Below, one piece after another: positions 1 to 10,593 of a stretch of DNA of 64,000 nucleotides. The notes beneath the pieces were generated by a model. That model ran no database searches, was not told where the DNA came from, and saw only the letters and a list, made by a program, of their open reading frames with translations. The position numbers and the translations under genes were made by a program. Position 1 is the stretch's first letter. Every line of letters starts with the position of its first letter. Source of the DNA: Dugong dugon (taxonomy: Eukaryota > Chordata > Mammalia > Sirenia > Dugongidae); contig CM057468.1 of the NCBI GenBank assembly GCA_030035585.1, positions 54,866,145 to 54,930,144 on the forward strand. The letters are read 5' to 3'.

Positions 1-1070
1 TCCCATCACCAACAGAAGTCGGCCTTCTACGCCTGGACCATTCTCTACCAGTTACCTGAACAGAAGACGGGAAAAATAAAGACCTCCTCTTAAGAAGGCC
101 CTTCCTATGTTATTATTTTGATAATCAGTAATTACCTGTATTTGGTTAATCAGTAAGTTCCCAATGAAAATTTGTTATGTGTAAATTCCTCCATATTTTC
201 TGCTTCTCTTAGTTAGATGCTTCTGTATAGATAGATTTCTAAGTTAGATGATTCCTTTCCAATTGATAGTAAATTTGTGTAAATCAGTGTTTGATTTTTA
301 AATCTGTTATGATGTGTAAATTGCCCTTCCTAGTGATTCCCTTCCAAGTAATAGTGAAGCTGTGTGAATCATTGCTTGTTTGATTATTAATGAATCTTTG
401 AGCCTTTATAAATCTTTAAGCCTTTAAGAATAATAATTTCAGTGGATGTTAAAAGTTAGTGTTTACCTGACAAAATGAGAGTCAGAGGAAACCCATGGGT
501 CCAACAATCAGGATATTACTAGTGCAGAGGATTATATTATCCTCATAAGATCATTCTCTATTGTCTTACACACCTGAAAGGCACATTGAGTCCCCTGCTC
601 CAACTTTGCTTCTGATAAGAGCAATGCTCTTGCTTAGTAACCTGGTGAAGAACCAGATGGTATCTGGTGGAAAACCAGCACTGTGAGTTTAAAGAGCCTG
701 CTATGGCCGCAATCTAGGAGACTAAGTCCAGGCATTAAGTAACAACCTGGTGAAAAACCATATGGTATCCAGTGGAAAACCAGCACCGTGAGTTTAAAGA
801 GCCTGCTATGGCCACCATCTAGGTGACTAAGTCCAGGTGTTACTCATAGCTGTGCTACTTCTCCTCCTTAAACATATGGAGTGTGCCCCAGCTGTAACTG
901 GGCTCACAAGGACTCACTAAGTTGCCAGGCCCTGAGGTGTGGAGACAGTAGCTGAGATAATCTCAGACTTTATCTCATAGAGAAAATTTTACTTTATCCT
1001 ACCGGACACTTGTTCGACCAGTGGAAACCCTCTTGATTCTTATTTCATTAACTAAACAAAAGAGGGAAAA
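1..1070 (+). mobile_element. 3' internal region of an endogenous retrovirus (partial)
   Basis: Sequence between the window edge and the polypurine tract that precedes the LTR. A frame of 30 codons is open from base 1 to a TAA at 91-93; it could be the tail of a retroviral gene, but I cannot assign it. The rest has stops in all frames and carries a 105-bp imperfect tandem duplication (about 641-745 and 746-845, anchored on CCTGGTGAA and GAGTTTAAAGAGCCTGC). A purine-rich tract, AAAAGAGGGAAAA at 1058-1070, abuts the LTR as expected for a plus-strand primer. The 5' part of the provirus lies outside the window. Confidence 0.55.
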
Positions 1071-1435
1071 TGTGGGGATGTATGCCATTTAAACATGGCT
1101 GCACTATTGACAACTACAGCCCCCACAGGCCTCTATGCTGCACAGCATGTTGAGACTTGTCCACAACATGTTGAGACTTGTCCCCAACATGCTGAGACTT
1201 GTCATGACTTGTTTTTCCAAACCTATTGTCCCTTTACTGATTAGCTTGTTTACCTGAATTCCTTCTCCCTTGCCTGCACCCAAAGCCCATTGTTCTGTTA
1301 TTTGCTTCACTGCTTGCTGTATTGACTATAAATAAACTCCTGGGACTGAAGCCGGGGTTGACTCCTCAGAGTGACCCTCCTGGCCCCACTTCTCTGTAAG
1401 AGTTGTGTTTGGTTACTGTCTCCGCCGTCCCCACA
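1071..1435 (+). mobile_element. 3' LTR of an endogenous retrovirus (365 bp)
   Basis: The element opens with TGTGGGGA and closes with TCCCCACA, a perfect 8-bp inverted terminal repeat of the TG...CA type. It directly follows a polypurine tract. CTATAAATAAA at 1326-1336 combines a TATA-like box with the AATAAA polyadenylation signal at 1331-1336. Three 21-bp tandem units (CATGTTGAGACTTGTCC) lie at 1146-1208 in U3. The length and the short terminal repeat suit a gammaretrovirus-like or ERVL-like LTR, and I do not assign a class. The target duplication cannot be checked because the 5' LTR is outside the window. Confidence 0.75.
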
Positions 1436-2159
1436 ACTGTCGCCACTGCAACACTAGAAGACATTCAATATTGCAGAATGCCTTTTATTTAGTGCTGTTT
1501 CACCTTTTGCAATCAGATAACTACTCTCTAGTATAGATAATTTTCACTGGGTCTTACTCCTAAAATCTATGAGGGGAATTCGTGTATTTCTTACAAAAAT
1601 CAGACTCTGTATGAAAGTAAACTAGTCCTCTAAAGATAAAAAAATCTGAGAAGTCTGATCTGATGAGGAGCCCTGTAGTCTGAATATCAAAAGACAATCT
1701 CTTTTCTCCTAAAATCTTTGTGTACTATATGAGTTCAGATGTAAGAAGCAAGCTTATGACAAATTTCCATATCTCTTGGAAAAATGAAGAATTCGACTGT
1801 GGCAAATTGAAAGCAATGTTTGCTTAAATGGCACAATTTCCTGTTTCAACATAAAGGTATAAAGTCAAGTCAAAACTGAAATTAAAATTCACATAGCCTG
1901 TTTCAGCAACTCAGGGCCCATATAACATAGAACACATCTTTCATCAGCCTCCAAATGCCCACATCAAAACCTTCTGCTTTTTTTTTTTGCATGTTTGGTG
2001 GCTAGTCAAAGTGCTGAGCAGATGGGATCACTGACCTCACATGCATGAGGTGGACTGCTTTTGTTGATTCAGAACTTTTGATTCCAACTTGGCTGTTCAT
2101 TCATTTGCACATTCATCAATTACCTAGCAAGTATGATAGAAATCTTTGTAATAGCATTT

Positions 2160-3110
2160 GTAGTACATACAAGCTGTTTTCAAAGTGTGATACACACACA
2201 CTGGAGATTGCTAAAACCTTTTAGGGAGTTCACAGGTCAAAACTATTTTCATAATAAAACTAGGAAATTATTTGCTTTTCAAGGTGTGGACATTTGCATC
2301 AATGGTGCAAGCAACGATGTGTAAAACTTCTGGCGACTTAGCGTGAACCAAGACAACAGCACCAAACTATTGTATTCTTTACTGCCACACACATGCAGTA
2401 AAAAAGAAAAATGCCTGTTTAAGAATGTCTTTGATGAAGTAATAAAATAATTTTATTAAATTTTGACCACCAAGTACCGTTTTTAAAGGTAATTGTAGAT
2501 ATTCATAGTCTCTTCTTTTTAAATTGTAGTAAGTATATACACAACAAAACATCTGCCTTTTCAACATTTCTTACATATACAATTCAGTGACATTAATTAG
2601 GTTCATCGTGTTGCACAGCCGTCACCACTATCCATTTCCAAATTTTCCATCACTCTTAACAGAAGCTCAGCACCCCCTGAGCAACAACTCCCTCCCCTAC
2701 CCTCCCCCTACCCACCCTTGGTAACCACTAATAGAGTTTTATCTGTATACAGTTGATTGCATTGTGGACTCAGAAGCCATATCAATGAATTTTTCATACT
2801 CTACTCCATTAAAATCATTGATCTAACTTGTACTTTGAATGTACATGGTTTGCAACATTGTACATTGTACATTGGTCATTTGGAAAATATTTTTTTATTC
2901 AGATATCCCAAAAGCTGACACATTTCATGACACATTATCAAGAAATCACACTTATTAATATCACCACTGATCTCATCAGAAAAGTGTTATTGCGTGTGTT
3001 AAAAGTGTTCTTATATAATGACAGATGAATTTTTTCAAAATTTTAATTTTCACTTGATAGCTCAAATTCCAAACACTCAAATCTGAATAAATGTGTTTTG
3101 ACATTTTTTT
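2160..3110 (+). mobile_element. hAT (Charlie/ZBED-like) transposon relic, interrupted by an L1 3' end
   Basis: Around 2420-2470 a decayed reading frame resembles a conserved block of Charlie-type hAT transposases (KNVFDE followed by an I-x-F-I segment). The stretch 2900-3090 resembles non-coding sequence of the same kind of element. Stops break every frame, so no product is expected. A minus-strand L1 3' end lies at about 2514-2760. Recognition is from memory of the family and boundaries are loose. Confidence 0.4.
2514..2760 (-). mobile_element. L1 3' end fragment (old)
   Basis: Reverse complement of a mammalian L1 3' terminal region. The antisense landmarks are CAATTCAGTGACATTAA, TTGCACAGCCGTCACCAC and a C-rich CCTCCCCTACCCTCCCCC tract followed by TTGGTAACCAC. 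The same landmarks recur at 41660-42140 in the same orientation. Confidence 0.6.
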
Positions 3111-3504
3111 TTTAGTAAAAATTGTGTTCAGTTCACAATTTAAGCAATTGCTCAAGTGCTTTTTCTGTTAACAATCATCAATATGCAACAGAAGTACTTT
3201 ATGTATACTTTTTATTTTACCACACAGAATGTAGGTTGATTATTATTTCTGAATAAATAAGTACAATCATGCGTGGCTTAACATCCACAATACATTCTGT
3301 GAAATAGGATGTTATGTGATTTAGACATTGTGTGGACACCATATTATATGCAAGCAGTCCCCAGGTTATGAACGTCCTACTTACATACAACATGTAGCTA
3401 AGAATGAACCCATGTAAAGTATATTATATTAAAAATTCGAGGTATATACAGTGGTTCATAACAAACAGGCACTACTTTGCAATGCTCATCAAAACATTAT
3501 TATT

Positions 3505-4592
3505 TTTATTATTGTTGTTATTGTTAGGTGCCATTGAGTCGATTCTGACTCATAGCAACCCTATGTACAACAGAACAAAATACTGCCCGGTCCTGCACCA
3601 TCCTCACAATCCTCGTTATGCTTGAGTCCATTGTTGCAGCCACTGCAACAATCCATCTCACCAAGGGTCTTCCTCATTTTTGCTGACCATCTACTTTACC
3701 AAGCATGATGTCCTTCTCCAGGGACAGATCCCTCCTGATAATATGTCCAAAGTATGTGAGACGCAGTCTCCCCATCCTTGCTTCTAAGGAGCATTCTGAT
3801 CGTACTTCTTCCAATGCAGATTTGCTCATTCTTTTAGCAGTCCGTGGTATACTCAATATTCTTCACCAACACCACAATTTAAAGGCATCGATTTTTCTTT
3901 GGTCTTCCTTATTCATTGTCCAGCTTTCATGTGCATATGACACAATAGAAAACACCATTTGCTTGGGTCAGGCACTCTCTTGGTCTTCAAGCTGACATCT
4001 TTGCTTTTCAGCACTTTAAAGAGGTCTTTTGCAACAGATATGCCCAATGCAATGCGTCTTTTGATTTCTTGACTGCTGCTTCCCTGGATTTTGATTGTGG
4101 ATCCAAGTAAAACGAAATCCTTGACAACTTTAGGCTTTTCTCTGTTTATCATGATGTTGCTTATTGGTCCAGCTGGGAGGATTTTTGTTTTCTTTATGTT
4201 GAGGTGTAATCCATACTGAAGGCTGTGGTCTTTGATCTTCATCAGCAAGTGCTTCAAGTCCTCTTCGCTTTCAGCAAGCAAGGTTGTGTCCTCTGCATAA
4301 TGCAGGTTGTTAATGAGTCTTTCTAGTCGTATTTTGAGTGCTTTCCAACCTGAGGGGCTCATTTTCTGGCACTATGTTAGACAATGTTCTGCTGCTATTC
4401 ATAAGGTTTTCACTGGCTAATTCTTTTCAGAAGTAGACTGCTGGGTCCTTCTTCCTAGTTTGTCTTAGTCTGCAAGCTCAGCTGAAACCTGTCTGCCATG
4501 GGTGACCCTACTGGTATTTGAATACCTGTGGCCTAGCTTCCAGCATCACAGCAACATGCAAGCCCCACAGTATGACAAACTGACAGATGCAT
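3505..4592 (-). pseudogene. RTE/BovB-type LINE, internally deleted, broken reverse transcriptase
   Basis: On the minus strand, 4362-3913 is an open frame of 149 codons, and further frames down to 3674 match the C-terminal part of RTE/BovB-clade reverse transcriptase. Recognisable segments are LAESEEDLKHLL, LNIKKTKI and, at the 3' side, RRDLSLEKDIMLG. The catalytic YADD box reads YAED (about 4293-4304), so the active-site aspartate is replaced. Sequence from about 4330 to 4592 matches what I recall of the 5' part of the elephant RTE element, so the middle (endonuclease and most of the polymerase) appears deleted at about 4321-4330. The 3' tail (3505-3530) is an AAC/AAT-rich simple repeat read on the minus strand. 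Non-functional. Confidence 0.75.
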
Positions 4593-4597
4593 AGGAA

Positions 4598-4668
4598 AAA
4601 TTACTAAATAGTATGCATAAAATTACTAAAATAGTATGCATAAAATTACTAAAATAGTATGTATAAAT
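4598..4668. repeat. 23-bp tandem repeat, about 3 copies
   Basis: The unit AATTACTAAAATAGTATGCAT plus two more bases is repeated three times with one or two differences per copy, directly beside the 5' end of the RTE element. Confidence 0.7.
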
Positions 4669-4726
4669 AGCTATAAGTGATATAACCAAAGCTCCATGGG
4701 GTTCTCAGTAATTCTGAGTGGCTTAA

Positions 4727-4955
4727 AGCAAGGATTGGGAAACAGTCCTATGGGCCAAATCCAGCCTGCTCCTTGATTTTGTAAATACAGTTTTTATTGC
4801 CACACCCCTCTATTGATTCATGTACTGTCTATGGCTGCTTTTGCACCACAGGCAGAACTGAGTAGTTTCAACAGAGACTGTATGGTCTGCAGAGCCAAAA
4901 ACATTTACTATCTTGCTCTTTACAGAAAAAGTTTGTGACCCCTACTGGAAAGGAA
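4727..4955 (-). mobile_element. Non-autonomous hAT-type DNA transposon (Charlie-like)
   Basis: The sequence carries GGGCCAAATCCAGCC at one side and CTTTACAGAAAAAGTTTG at the other, with a central GCCTATGGCTGC-like block (here CTATGGCTGCTTTTGC). This pattern fits the common mammalian repeat that begins with CAGGGGTCGGCAAAC. It encodes nothing. The family assignment is from memory. Confidence 0.55.
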
Positions 4956-5039
4956 TCCAGAGACCAAGAAGTTGAGAACTCCTGGTGAATACAAAGAACT
5001 CAGTATTTGCTTTAATAGAAGAAAAGTGACTAGTAGGTG

Positions 5040-5350
5040 TTTGAGGGAATTTGAGGCTGATCAAGGAAAAAGATAGGACCACGAGATCGTGAGATAGCAT
5101 TGTACAACAAACTGTTTATTGAGGTGGACACGTTGACAGCTACATGCAGAGGGCAATCCCCCACAACAGGAGGTCTTTCAGAAGCAGGCAGCTCAAGAAG
5201 CCACTAGAAGGGGATGAGAGTGGGAAAAACCCCGGGGAAGAGGAGAAGTGGTGGTGGCGGTGGGGCGCTAACATGCACTTTAGGGAAGGTCCTCCTGCAG
5301 CAAGATGGGAATTTCTGGGTCAGAGAACTCCAAAGGACAGCAGCATCCTG
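5040..5350. other. Unassigned sequence
   Basis: GC-richer stretch with GGTGGTGGCGGTGGGG at about 5249-5266 and TTTATTGAGGTGG near 5117, which would be a polyadenylation-like motif on the minus strand. The frames here are short, and I recognise no protein. It could be a retrotransposed fragment. Confidence 0.25.
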
Positions 5351-5352
5351 TT

Positions 5353-5545
5353 GTTGTTATAGGTTGCTGTCCAATAGATTCTGACTAATGGTGACCCCAT
5401 ATGTGCAGAGTAGAGCCGCTTCACAGATCTTTCAAGACTGTGACCTTTTGGGATCAGATTGTAAGGCCTGTCTTCTGAGGTGCCTCTGGTTGGGTTCGAA
5501 CCACCAACCTTTTGGCTAGTAGTTGAGCACTTAACCATTTGCATA
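5353..5545 (-). mobile_element. AfroSINE (GTT-tail type)
   Basis: Minus-strand copy running from TTGTTGTTATAGG through GTGACCCCATATG to the B-box-like GGTTCGAACCACC and ACTTAACCATTTGCA. The trinucleotide tail is like that of the RTE element at 3505. Confidence 0.8.
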
Positions 5546-5569
5546 TAACTACAGGATTTTATCTTATCT

Positions 5570-5778
5570 AGGGTAGCAAATGGTTTGCACTTGACCACTA
5601 ACCCAAAGTTTGGTGGTTTGAACTCACACAGCTGCACTTTGGAAGAAAGGCCCAGTGATCTGCTTCCGTAAAGATTACAGTTGAGAAAACCCGTAGAACA
5701 GTTCTGTTCTGCAACACGTGCGGTTACCATGAGTCGAAATCAACTTGATGGCAATGGGTTTGGTTTTGGTTTTGGTTA
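5570..5778 (+). mobile_element. AfroSINE
   Basis: Plus-strand copy beginning near GGTTTGCACTTGACCAC. It ends in ACTTGATGGCAATGGG followed by a TTTGGTTTTGG tail. It sits head to head with the minus-strand copy just upstream. Confidence 0.75.
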
Positions 5779-5869
5779 AGGTAGCAGATACTGGGTGCAG
5801 TTTCGTGGGGTATGTAAACCAGGCATTATCTAAAAGGCTAAAAATCTGCTTATTTGGGCTTGTTTTTAA

Positions 5870-6360
5870 CTCTTTTTTTAAAAATTATGCTTTAAGTGAA
5901 AGTTTACAATTCAAGTTAGTTTCTCATATAAAAATTTATACGCTCATTGTCATGTGACCATAGTTGCTCTCCCTATACTGTGACAGCACACTCCTCCCTT
6001 CCACCCCAGATTTCCCGTGTCCTTTCAAATCAGCTACTGACCCTCTCTTCCTTCTCATCTAGCCTTCGGACAGGGGCTGCCCATTTGATCTTATCTATCT
6101 ACTTTAGCTAAGAAGCACACTCTTCAAAAGTATCATTTTATGTCCCATAGTCCAGTCTAATGTTTGTCTGAGGAGTTGGCCTCTGGAATGGTTTTAGTTT
6201 TGGGCTAACAGAGAATCTGGGAGCATGTCTTCTTGGGTCCCCCCAGTCTTAGTCAAACCATTAAGTCTGGTCTCTTTACTAGAATTTGAGTTCTGCACCC
6301 CACTTTTCTCCTGCCTCATCAGGGACTCTCTGTTGTGTTCCCTGTCAGGGCAGTCATTGG
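5870..6360 (-). mobile_element. 5'-truncated L1, 3' UTR only
   Basis: This is the reverse complement of the copy C 3' UTR at about 53690-54150: AGGGACTCTCTGTT matches AACAGAGAGTCCCTGA, and CCACCCCAGATTTCCCG matches CGGGGTGG. A short T-run at 5873-5879 is its poly(A) tail. There is no coding sequence. Confidence 0.75.
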
Positions 6361-6567
6361 TGTATTTGGACTATTTTTAAAACAATTGGATATGTACAAA
6401 TGTGAGTGGGGTGCCAGTGGGCTTCCCCTCCCCCCTTTTTTTCTTCCTTCCTTTCTTTTTTTGACTAACAGGATTCTGCTTACTATAAAGAAGGAAACTA
6501 CTTGGAACCAATACACAGAGGCCAGTTTTGACTCATTTATATTTCAGTAGGAGGCTATTATAATGGT

Positions 6568-6622
6568 CCAAATCAAAAAACCAAACCCATTGCCACTGAG
6601 TAGATTCCGACTCACAGCAACC
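6568..6622 (-). mobile_element. AfroSINE, 3' tail fragment
   Basis: Only the tail half is present (AAAAACCAAACCCATTGCC to ACTCACAGCAACC), ending abruptly at unrelated sequence. Confidence 0.7.
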
Positions 6623-7085
6623 AAGGTAAAATACAATACATGTCTGAAAAAGGAAGTGCCATTGGGAAGAAAGTGGAGTAGACAGACTAAAGAGTTGTTT
6701 TTTATTTTAAACCAACCAGTCTTAGCTCCTGACTTGATCAGACACAGATAGATTGAAAACCGACAGAGATTTATAGCCAGGATGACTAATAAGACTGTGT
6801 TGTCATTAGCACATAGAAAGAACACAGGAGGAAAATAGGATAAAAATTTGAGGGTAAAATAAGAAAAAATCCCTCTTGCAGTCTTTTGAATCTTAGATAT
6901 GTGTATATGAATATAAAACACAAAAGAGGCTTAAACGTTTACGGTTGACTTTTGGGAAGAAATTATTAAATACTGTTTCCTTTTTTAAATTAGATTCAGA
7001 TACAACATAAATTATGAGATATTCTTCAGTTGGCAGTTTGCCTGACACAGAAGCTTAAAAACAAACATTAAAAAACTCTTCATTT

Positions 7086-8158
7086 TGAAAATGGAGCTCT
7101 AGGCAGAAGCACCACGCCGTCCCTCCATAGCAAAGATCTGAAAAACTAAGCCAAACAGAGAATACAACAATCCTGAAACCTTAAAACATCAAATGAAGAG
7201 ATAAAGAACTCAGCCAAGCACGAAATGGACTGAGAAAACTGACAGAGAAACGAGAGCGAGGAGAGATTCATGCAGAGGTCCCCTACCAGCTAACGCACTG
7301 CGGATCCACCATCTTGGACTCCTATCAGAGACCAGCAAATGGGGGTATGAGAAAGCAGCCTCTCAGAGAGTCCAGCGGGAGACAAAACAACCATTTCTCG
7401 TCTCTCTATATCTTTCTTCTCTTTCTGATCCCTGAATACCAGGCTTAGTATACCTCTCTGCCTTCTAGCCAGGCTGTACGGCAACAACTGAGAGCAACTT
7501 CCCCAGACCTCATAGATGCATCGGTGGGATCCCAGGGAACTTTGCGGTTCTTTAACCTTTCTGATTTTTATTTATTAATTCTTTTCTTTTCTTCCTCTTC
7601 TCCTTTCTGTTTTTCTCCATTTCATAGTCTCTCATGTCTCCATTCCAACATCAAGCTCCCCTAGCATCCTTTTTTGTTTGTTTGTATGCTTTTGGCTCCT
7701 GTTCCTCTCTCCTCTCTCCCATATCCATCTTAGCTCCACACATAACAATCTCCCCACTGTATCATGCCTACCTGCACCGTGCGCTTGACATCACACCACC
7801 AAGCAGTACAGGCATGGCCTACAGGAACCTGCTCTGCACTGATTACTGACCCGCCCTGGTGGCTATAGTAAGTGCCACAAACAACCCATCCCAGTAACTC
7901 CCCTTCAGCTAGACCTGCCCTGCTGCAACATATCTGAGTGACTGACCCTGCCAGTTGGAGAAGGAGGCAAAAGTATTGAGCACACAGATGAGTAAATAAC
8001 AAAGAACACACAGTCCGCCTCCTCAGACATAGTCAAGTTTTTTTTTTTTTAAAAAGGGGACAAAACAAACAAATCTACAATCAATAAATGAGAAAAATAA
8101 CTACTGAATGCCCTGAAAACAGCAGACAATATCAAAACATTTACAAAAACAGGACAGG
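7086..8158 (+). promoter_or_regulatory. L1 copy A 5' UTR, short form without monomer array
   Basis: It matches copy B at both ends (GCTCTAGGCAGAAGCACCA at the head, TTTCTCGTCTC onward at the tail) but jumps at about 7393 over roughly 1.1 kb that copy B holds as GC-rich tandem monomers. In full-length L1s the 5' UTR acts as internal promoter; this copy probably has little of that activity left. Confidence 0.7.
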
Positions 8159-9265
8159 TTGGTTCCAGTAAGCATCCAAAATAAAACACCAGATGATTCT
8201 CCTGTGGAAGAAAATGCACTAGAACTACCTAATAGGGAATTCAAATCTCTAATACTCGGAATTCTCCAAGAACTGAGGAAAAAAGCTGACAAACATGAGG
8301 AAAAAATAGACAAATTTATGGAAAATACAGACAAAAAATTGGAAGAATTCAGGAAGATGATGCAGGAACAAAATGCCAAAATAAATTCACGACCAGAAAT
8401 TATACAAAAACAACAATTAAAAATCCAAAAGATAAACAACAAGATTTCAGAAAAGGATGATGTCATAGAAGGGCTGAGAAGCAGATTTGAAACCGTGGAA
8501 GAAAGGGTCAGTGGAATTGAAGACAAACACTTGGATACAACTCTCTTTCAGGAAAACTAAGAAAAAAGAACAAATAAAAATGAAGACACCCTGAGAGTTA
8601 TGTGGGACACAATTAAAAGCAAAAATTTATGAGTGATTGGAATTCCAGAACAGGGGGAGAAAACAGAAAACACAGAGAGGCTCATTGAGGAACTGCTGAC
8701 AGAAAACTTTCCCAATATCATGAAAGATGAAAAGCTGGCCATCCACGAAGCTCAGCGAACCCCATATAGAAGAGACCCCAAAAGAAAATCGCCAAAGCAT
8801 ATCAGATTCACACTCGCTAAAACTAAAGACAAACAAAGAATCCTGAGAGCAGCTCGTGAAAAACAAGAAGTCACATACAGAGGAGAAAAAATAAGACTAA
8901 GCTCAGATTATTCGGCAGAAACCATGCAGGCAAGAAGGCAATGGGATGACATACATAAAAACTTGAAAGAAAAAAATTGTCAGCCGAGAATAATATATCC
9001 TGCAAAACTCTCATTCAGATTAGATGGTGAAATTAGGTCATTTCCAGATAAACAGAAATTAAGGGAATATGTAAAAGTCAAACCAAACTTACAACAATTA
9101 TTAAAGGGAGTTCTTCTATCTGAGGACAAACAGCTTCAGCTCACAGGCAGAACACAGGAAGCAGGATCGTACGTGCCAGATACCAATCTCGGAAATGAAC
9201 TCTCGAGGACTATCCAAAACCAAAAGAAATACAACAGGGAATCAGAGCAGCTAATCAATAAATGA
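8159..9265 (+). pseudogene. L1 ORF1 pseudogene (RNA-binding chaperone)
   Basis: L1 ORF1p is a trimeric nucleic-acid chaperone that coats L1 RNA. Here the start codon, ATG in copy B, is TTG at 8159-8161. Two in-frame stops follow: TAA at 8558-8560, where copy B has TCA, and TGA at 8628-8630, where copy B has CGA, a CpG-type change. From 8633 the frame is open to 9265, covering the RRM and C-terminal domains with EAQRTPYRRDPKRKSP and IIYPAKLSF recognisable. The N-terminal coiled coil lies before the first stop. The frame runs about 35 codons beyond the point where copy B stops. No full protein can be made. Confidence 0.9.
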
Positions 9266-9580
9266 CAACAACATCAAAACAATAAAAGAGGGAATAAACG
9301 GCATAAGTATAGAACCCTCTAATGGAGATGAAGGCAAGGAGATACCAAGTAATGGTAGACTGCTTCAAACTTAGAAAGATAAGGGTAAAATTCATGGTAA
9401 CCACAAAGAAACTTAACAAACCAACTCATAAAAATAAAGACGAGAAACATAAAGTCTCGGAAAAAACAACCTACAAAAACAAAAGAAATGAAAAAAAAAA
9501 TCCACAAACAAAAGTAACTCAGCACAAGAGAGTAAGAAGAACAAAGAAAACGTCAGCACCACAAAGAAAAGCACTACAAA

Positions 9581-10559
9581 ATGACAGCAACAAACTCACA
9601 TCTATCAATAATTACACCGAATGTAAATGGACTCAATGCACCCACAGAGAGATGGAGAGTGAAAGAACGGATAAGAAAACAGGATCCATCAATATGCTGT
9701 CTACAAGAGACACACCTTAGAAACAAAGATGTGAATTTATTAAAAGTCAAAGGTTGGAAAAAAATATATCAAGCTAACAACTACCAAAAAAGAGCAGGAG
9801 AGGCAATTCTAATCTCAGATAAAATAGACTTTAAGACAAAATCTACCATAAAAGACAAAGAAGGACACTATATAGTGATTAAGGGGATGATCCATCATGA
9901 AGACATAACCAAAATAAACATCTATGCACCCAATGACAGGGCTCCAAAATACATCAAAGAAACTCTAACAACACTGAAAAGAGAAATTGACAGTTCCACA
10001 ATAATAGTAGGAGACTTCAACACACCACTCTCAGTAAAGGACAGAACAACTAAGAAGAAACTCAGCAAAGATATAGAAGACCTAAAGGGCACAATCAGCC
10101 AACTTGATGTCATAGACATCTATAGAACACTCCATCCAACCACTGCAAAGTACACATTCTTTTCCAATGCACATGGAACGTTCTCCAGAATAGACCACAT
10201 CTTAGGCTACAGAGGAATCCTCAACAAGATCCAAAACGCTGAGATAATTTAAAGTATCTTCTCTGACAACAATGCCATCAAGGTATAAATTAACAATAGA
10301 AAGAGCAAGGAAAAAAAATCAACTACATGGAAACTGAATAATACCCTGCTTACACATCACTGGGTAATAGAAGAAATTAGAGATGGAATCAAAAAATTCC
10401 TAGAATCAAATGAGAATGAAAACACATCATACCAAAACCTTTGGGACACAGCAAAGGCAATCCTCAGAGGACAATTTATAGCAATAGATGCACATACCAA
10501 AAAAGAAGAAAGGGACAAAATCAAAACATTAACTACAGAACTCAAACAAATAGAAAGAG

Positions 10560-10593
<34 letters not shown>

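Noticed and set aside
1104-1310. 68-codon minus frame
   Set aside because: It lies wholly in the LTR and owes its repeats to the 21-bp units.
7393-7400. Copy A 5' UTR as a spliced and reinserted L1 transcript
   Set aside because: The left breakpoint abuts a GT in copy B, but the right one (GCTTAA before TTTCTCG) has no AG acceptor.
9322-9720. Plus-strand 132-codon lysine-rich frame in copy A
   Set aside because: It overlaps the start of ORF2 in another phase and is not kept in that phase in copy B; A-rich spacer explains it.
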